Positions 4,602-8,275 of a stretch of DNA of 8,275 nt are shown in pieces (positions within the stretch are counted from its first letter, which is position 1; each line of letters begins with the position of its first letter). A program made the translations under genes and the position numbers. Under the pieces are notes generated by a model that was not told where the DNA came from, did no database searches, and saw nothing but the letters and a program-made list of their open reading frames with translations. Origin of the DNA: CAVSBT01 sp964609465 (GTDB taxonomy: Bacteria > Chloroflexota > Dehalococcoidia > DSTF01 > JALHUB01); assembly GCA_964609465.1 (NCBI GenBank), contig CAZSSQ010000109.1, forward strand, positions 1 through 8,275. The letters are read 5' to 3'.

Positions 4602-6893
4602 GTGACAGGAACAGGCTCGGTGGACCTCGACCGGTTAGAGTCCCGCGGCCGCTGGCTCCGACGTGGAGCCCTGCTGCTGATCCTGGCTGCGGCCGTGGCT
4701 GGCGGGATCCTGATCTGGCGGTTCTGGCTTGGCGGCAATGGGCAGGAGAGCCGTCAGTTGGAGACCGTCGCCGTGAGCCGGGGGACCATCCGCGCTACCA
4801 TCGCAGCCTCCGGTACCGCCGAAGCGGCCGACGAGACCCAGCTCCGCTTTGCCACGATTGGCCGCGTCAGCGAGGTCCTGGTGGTCCTCGGCCAGGAGGT
4901 GAAAAACGGCGACCCGCTGGCTGTCCTCGAATCGGACGACCTCAAGGACCGCCTGTCTTCCGCCGAGGCCAACGTGGCCTTGGCACGCATTCGCCTCCGC
5001 CAGCTCCTCAAGGGCGCCGACGAGGCTGATCTCCTGGCCGCTGACCAGGGCGTCGCCACCGCCCAGGCGGCCGTCAGCAAGGCTCAGCGCGACCTCAATG
5101 AACTGCTGAATGGGGCCTCGGAAGCGGAGCTGGCTGCCGCCGAGCAGGCAGTGGCGGCGGCCCAGTCAACCCTGGACACGGCCCAGGCGAAGCTGACCAC
5201 CCTGGTTCAGACCCCTTCCCCTGCCCAGATGGCCTCGGCCCAGGCAGCCGTGGCCAGCGCCGAGGCGGCACGCACCAAGGCCCAGCGCGACCTGGACGCA
5301 CTGCTGGAAGGGCCCTCGGAAGCCGATTTGGCCACCGCTGAGCAGGCCGTCGCCGCGGCCCAGTCGACACTGGACGCGGCTAGAGCCAAGCTCGCTGCGC
5401 TCCAGGCCTCTCCCTCGGACGCGGATCTGGCGGCAGCCCAGGCAGCCGTCACCGTTGCCGAGACCAACGTCAGCACCGCCGAGAACCTGGTCGTGACCGC
5501 CAATGCCGGCCTGGACTCCGCCGAGGCGGTCCTGAGAGCGGCCGGCGCCGCCTACTGCAACGCCGTCCCCAGCGACCCGCACTCCCTCTGCTCCTCCTTC
5601 CCGGTGCCCGTCGGTCAGTCGGCCATCAACGACCTGCAGGAAGATCTGAGTAACCCGTCGACACCCGCGGCGCACCTAAGCTACATATCGGCGGTAGTGC
5701 AGGCGAACAGCGCCTACATCTCGGCCAGAAACGCCGTCGATAACGCCCAAGCGAGCCTGGAGTCAGCGAGGGCCGGCTTGGCCTCCGCCCAGGCCAGACT
5801 CAACGACCTGGGCGACATCCCGACGCCTGAAGACGTTCAGGCCGCCCAGGCCGCCGTCACCGCCGCTCAGGAGGGCCTGGCGGCGGCAAACGCGCGCCTG
5901 GCAGAGCTTCAAGCGGCAGCGGACCCCGCCGTAGTGCGGGCAGCGCGAGATGCCCTGGCCAGCGCCGAGGCCAGCCTCAGGTCGGCCCAGGCCCAGTTGG
6001 ACGGCCTGGCGCCCTCCTCAGAGGACCTGGCGGCGGCGCAAAGCGCCGTCGATTCTGCCGGCGAGAGCGTCCAGGCAGCGGAGGCGCGATTGCAGGAGAT
6101 CCAAGAGGGCCCGAAGGCCGACGACGTCCAGGCGGCGGATGACGCCGTGCGCAGCGCCGAGGCCAACGTGAACGCCGCCATAGCCAAGCGCGACAAGCTC
6201 CTGGGGGGCGCCGACGCCGACGATGTGGACCTCCAGGTGCAGCAGGTCCGCCTGGCCGAGATCACCGTGAGCGAAGCACAAAGAGCCGTCGACGAGGCTA
6301 CCCTGAAGGCCCCCTACGACGGCTCCGTGTCCAGCATTGACATCCAGATCGGCGATCTCGTCAGCTCCCAGCTCCCTGCCATCACCCTCCTGACGCCGGG
6401 GGCCCTCAAGGTGCGCCTGGCCGTGGGCGAGACGGACCTTCCCAGCCTGCGCGTGGGCATGGTGGGCGTCATGATCTTCGACGCCCTTCAGAACCGGCCC
6501 TTCCCGGTGGTGATCACGCACATTGCCCTGGGGCCCAAGGTGGAGCAGGGCATCGTGACATACGTGGTGGAGGGCGCCATGGCCGGCCTCGGGGAAGAGG
6601 TGACTGACCGGCCGGTGCCGGGAATGAACGGCTCGGCCGTTCTTGTCACTGAGCAGCACCAAGATGTCCTGGTGGTGCCCAACCGCGCCATCCGTCGCCG
6701 CGGCGACCAGGTCGTGGTAGAGGTGATGGCAGAGGGCAAAACCGGATTACAGCCCATCCAGACGAGCCTCAGCGACACAGACAACACCGAGGTGGTTTCA
6801 GGACTGGAAGAGGGAGACCTGATCGTCCTGCCGTACACCACCACAGCGGCGCAGGAGACGGAACAGGAGAGCCTCCCTGAAGGGATCCGCTAG
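4602..6893 (+). CDS. membrane fusion protein (MacA/HlyD-like) with greatly extended repeat hairpin
   Basis: This is the adaptor subunit of an ABC exporter. Basic residues (11-21) precede one membrane helix (about 22-44), giving a cytoplasmic N-terminus. The first half of the lipoyl-like domain is about 55-112 (IGRVSEVLVVLGQEVKNGDP). A very long Ala/Gln-rich alpha-helical region follows (115-565). The second lipoyl half begins at ATLKAPYDGSVSSIDIQIGD (566-585). Beta-barrel and membrane-proximal domains fill 601-745 (PVPGMNGSAVLV; VVPNRAIRRRGDQ). At 763 residues it is about twice the size of MacA (roughly 370), all from the hairpin. The arms are made of 33-residue units; the centre (313-365) holds the only two cysteines, Cys319 and Cys330. 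The start is uncertain: GTG 4602 has GAGGAAGG 13 nt upstream, while GTG 4620 has AGGA 9 nt upstream. The ATPase gene follows after 2 nt. Confidence 0.88.
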   Translation: MTGTGSVDLDRLESRGRWLRRGALLLILAAAVAGGILIWRFWLGGNGQESRQLETVAVSRGTIRATIAASGTAEAADETQLRFATIGRVSEVLVVLGQEVKNGDPLAVLESDDLKDRLSSAEANVALARIRLRQLLKGADEADLLAADQGVATAQAAVSKAQRDLNELLNGASEAELAAAEQAVAAAQSTLDTAQAKLTTLVQTPSPAQMASAQAAVASAEAARTKAQRDLDALLEGPSEADLATAEQAVAAAQSTLDAARAKLAALQASPSDADLAAAQAAVTVAETNVSTAENLVVTANAGLDSAEAVLRAAGAAYCNAVPSDPHSLCSSFPVPVGQSAINDLQEDLSNPSTPAAHLSYISAVVQANSAYISARNAVDNAQASLESARAGLASAQARLNDLGDIPTPEDVQAAQAAVTAAQEGLAAANARLAELQAAADPAVVRAARDALASAEASLRSAQAQLDGLAPSSEDLAAAQSAVDSAGESVQAAEARLQEIQEGPKADDVQAADDAVRSAEANVNAAIAKRDKLLGGADADDVDLQVQQVRLAEITVSEAQRAVDEATLKAPYDGSVSSIDIQIGDLVSSQLPAITLLTPGALKVRLAVGETDLPSLRVGMVGVMIFDALQNRPFPVVITHIALGPKVEQGIVTYVVEGAMAGLGEEVTDRPVPGMNGSAVLVTEQHQDVLVVPNRAIRRRGDQVVVEVMAEGKTGLQPIQTSLSDTDNTEVVSGLEEGDLIVLPYTTTAAQETEQESLPEGIR
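5013..6308 (+). repeat. 99-bp (33-residue) coiled-coil repeats in the adaptor
   Basis: Junctions of the form G-P/A-S-E-A-D-L recur at residues 138, 171, 204, 237 and 270, exactly 33 apart. They recur again at 406, 439, 470, 503 and 536 (one step is 31). Thirty-three residues equal three hendecads, as in long coiled coils. The two series flank the cysteine-bearing centre. Confidence 0.75.
5079..5474 (+). repeat. 198-bp tandem duplication inside the adaptor gene
   Basis: Codons 160-225 (5079-5276) and 226-291 (5277-5474) are tandem copies of 66 residues. Both begin KAQRDL and share EQAVAAAQSTLD. By hand count 43 of 66 residues match, more than between other 33-residue units, so a two-unit block seems to have duplicated most recently. 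Confidence 0.7.
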
Positions 6894-6895
6894 CC

Positions 6896-7609
6896 ATGGC
6901 AATGATCCTCCTGCGGGGCGTCAGCAAGGTCTACCAGATAGGGTCCATGACCGTGCAGGCGCTACGGCCGCTGGACCTGGAGGTGGAAGGCGGCGAGTTT
7001 GTCGCCATCATGGGTCCGTCAGGGTCAGGCAAGTCCACCCTCATGAACATCCTGGGCTGCCTGGACAAGCCTAGCAGCGGCCTCTACGAGCTGGACGGCC
7101 TGCCGGTCAGCTCCTTCGGCGAAGACCGCCTCGCCGAGGTGCGCAACCGTCGCATCGGGTTCGTCTTCCAGAGCTTCAACCTGCTTCCGCGCCTGCCCGC
7201 TCTCCAGCAGGTGGAGCTACCCCTCGCCTACCGGGGCATCCCCCGGCGACGCGAACTGGCCGCCCGCGCCCTGCGCGAGCTGGGGCTGGCCGACCGCATG
7301 AACCACCGGCCGACGGAGATGTCGGGGGGTCAGCAGCAGCGGGTGGCCATCGCCCGCGCCCTGGTGAGCAACCCGTCCCTCATCCTGGCCGACGAGCCCA
7401 CCGGCGCCCTGGATACTTCCACCAGCCACGAGATCATGGACGTCTTCCGCCGCCTCAACGAGGAGCGGGGCATGACCATCCTCCTGGTCACCCACGAGAG
7501 CGAGGTGGCGGCCTACGCCGGGCGCACCATTCGCCTGCGCGACGGCGCCATAGCGGGCGACGAACGCAACGGGTCGCGGCCCGCGCCCGGCCCGGGAGTT
7601 CCGGCGTGA
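6896..7609 (+). CDS. ABC transporter ATP-binding protein (MacB/LolD-type)
   Basis: This 237-residue cytosolic ATPase drives the exporter. All key motifs are intact: Walker A GPSGSGKST (40-48), Q-loop FQSFNLLPRL with Gln92, signature MSGGQQQRVAIARAL (142-156), Walker B LILADEPTGALD (162-173) with catalytic Glu167, and the H-loop His200 in LLVTHE. The GxLDxxT region and DEPTGALD place it in the MacB/LolD/FtsE-like group that pairs with permeases having a large external domain. In E. coli MacB the ATPase is fused to the permease; here it is separate, as in many other bacteria. ATG 6896 lies 2 nt after the adaptor stop, with AAGGGA (6880-6885) 10 nt upstream; ATG 6902 is a less well placed alternative. 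The last 15 residues (ERNGSRPAPGPGVPA) form a Pro/Gly-rich tail beyond the family core. Its stop overlaps the permease start. Confidence 0.95.
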   Translation: MAMILLRGVSKVYQIGSMTVQALRPLDLEVEGGEFVAIMGPSGSGKSTLMNILGCLDKPSSGLYELDGLPVSSFGEDRLAEVRNRRIGFVFQSFNLLPRLPALQQVELPLAYRGIPRRRELAARALRELGLADRMNHRPTEMSGGQQQRVAIARALVSNPSLILADEPTGALDTSTSHEIMDVFRRLNEERGMTILLVTHESEVAAYAGRTIRLRDGAIAGDERNGSRPAPGPGVPA

Positions 7610-8275
7610 ACATCCTCGACACTATGGGCACAGCCCTCAGGGCGCTCACAGCTAACAAGCTGCGCTCGTCCCTCACCATGCTGGGCATCATCATCGGAGT
7701 GGGCGCGGTCATCGCCCTCATGGCGGTGGGACAGGGAGCACAGGAGGACATTACCCAGCGCATCCGGGGACTCGGCACCAACCTCCTCTTCATCCGGCCC
7801 GCGCAGGTCGGCGGGGTCGGCACGGGTGGCGGCCTCCAGGGCGAGGCGCTGACCCTGGTGGACACCGATGCCGAAGCCATCGACGACCCGGGGCGCTTCC
7901 CCTACATCGACGGCGTCACCGCCCAGACCATAAACTTCACCGGCACCTTCGTCTACGCCGGACAGAGCGTCCGGGCCCCCACTGTCGGCATCACCCCCAA
8001 CTACCAGTATGTGCGGGAGTTTTATGTCAACAAAGGGACCTTCATAACCGAGGCCGATGTAGCGCGAAAGGGACTGGTAGCGGTCATGGGGAGCCGCACC
8101 GCCGAGCAGCTCTTTGGAGACAAGAACCCCATCGGCGAGGTGGTGCGTCTCTCGGTGGGCGCTGGCCGCTTCTCGATCAACTTCACGTTCCGCGTCGTTG
8201 GTGTCATGGAGCCCAAAGGCGCCACCAGCACCGGCGACGAGGACGACCTGGTCTTCCTGCCCCTGCCGACCATGC
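7606..8275 (+). CDS. MacB-like ABC permease, N-terminal part
   Basis: The gene runs off the window end; 223 codons are visible. The start is GTG 7606, whose last two bases begin the ATPase stop TGA (7607-7609). GGGAG at 7594-7598 lies 7 nt upstream. The N-terminus reads TALRALTANKLRSSLTMLGI (8-27), the typical entry to the first helix of MacB/FtsX-type permeases. That helix is about 21-43 (LGIIIGVGAVIALMAVGQGA). The external MacB core domain follows from about residue 45, with RIRGLGTNLLFIRP (52-65) and LFGDKNPIGEVVRL (169-182) as family landmarks. The remaining part, with helices 2-4, is missing. With the adaptor and ATPase it would form a MacAB-type exporter of unknown substrate (macrolide-like drugs, lipids, peptides or siderophores are known cargo types of relatives). 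Confidence 0.92.
   Translation, partial: MNILDTMGTALRALTANKLRSSLTMLGIIIGVGAVIALMAVGQGAQEDITQRIRGLGTNLLFIRPAQVGGVGTGGGLQGEALTLVDTDAEAIDDPGRFPYIDGVTAQTINFTGTFVYAGQSVRAPTVGITPNYQYVREFYVNKGTFITEADVARKGLVAVMGSRTAEQLFGDKNPIGEVVRLSVGAGRFSINFTFRVVGVMEPKGATSTGDEDDLVFLPLPTM

Noticed and set aside
4213..4738. Open frames on the minus strand across the palindromic gap (up to 127 residues)
   Set aside because: They translate the hairpins, have no ribosome binding site and resemble no family; one continues into the adaptor gene on the other strand. GC-rich DNA gives such frames by chance.
5013..6308. Regular 99-bp spacing considered as a CRISPR array or satellite repeat
   Set aside because: The repeats are imperfect, stay in one reading frame, and encode coiled-coil units of the adaptor.
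6018..6662. Minus-strand frame of 214 residues inside the adaptor gene
   Set aside because: It is antisense to the adaptor coiled coil and barrel domain, with no ribosome binding site or family resemblance.

Overview
The window is GC-rich, with strong GC bias at third codon positions, frequent GTG/TTG starts and purine-rich ribosome binding sites. Its gene content (TSUP permease, aldo/keto reductase, FadD-like acyl-CoA synthetase, OsmC protein, MacAB-like ABC exporter with a separate ATPase) is typical of an environmental bacterium. Chloroflexota (Dehalococcoidia or relatives) is my best guess. That is an inference from style and gene mix; no marker gene is present.

Layout. Bases 1-98 are the C-terminal end of a rightward gene ending in a membrane helix and an Arg-rich tail. 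A 120-bp convergent gap with two small hairpins follows. A leftward pair comes next: a TauE/SafE-type permease (1143-1886) and a 292-residue aldo/keto reductase (219-1097) with two apparent catalytic-site substitutions. A divergent gap (1887-2039) separates this pair from a rightward acyl-CoA synthetase (2040-3632) and an OsmC-family protein (3722-4192). A strong 13-bp hairpin lies between those two genes.

A 409-bp non-coding region (4193-4601) is unusually rich in palindromes. It holds a run of abutting hairpins (4243-4335) that includes two inverted REP-like units differing only by compensatory stem changes, a second palindromic element (4367-4418), and a good candidate promoter (4456-4484) whose spacer overlaps an 8-bp inverted repeat arm.

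The right side is a tight export operon: a 763-residue membrane fusion protein (4602-6893), an ABC ATPase (6896-7609, 2-nt gap) and a MacB-like permease (7606 to the end, GTG/TGA overlap, cut by the window). These three would form a MacAB-type exporter. The adaptor is the most unusual gene here. Its hairpin has two arms of about 200 residues, each built from 33-residue units. The helix-breaking junctions of the two arms are mirror-symmetric about a central loop that carries the protein's only two cysteines. I see no CRISPR array, tRNA, rRNA or transposase gene.
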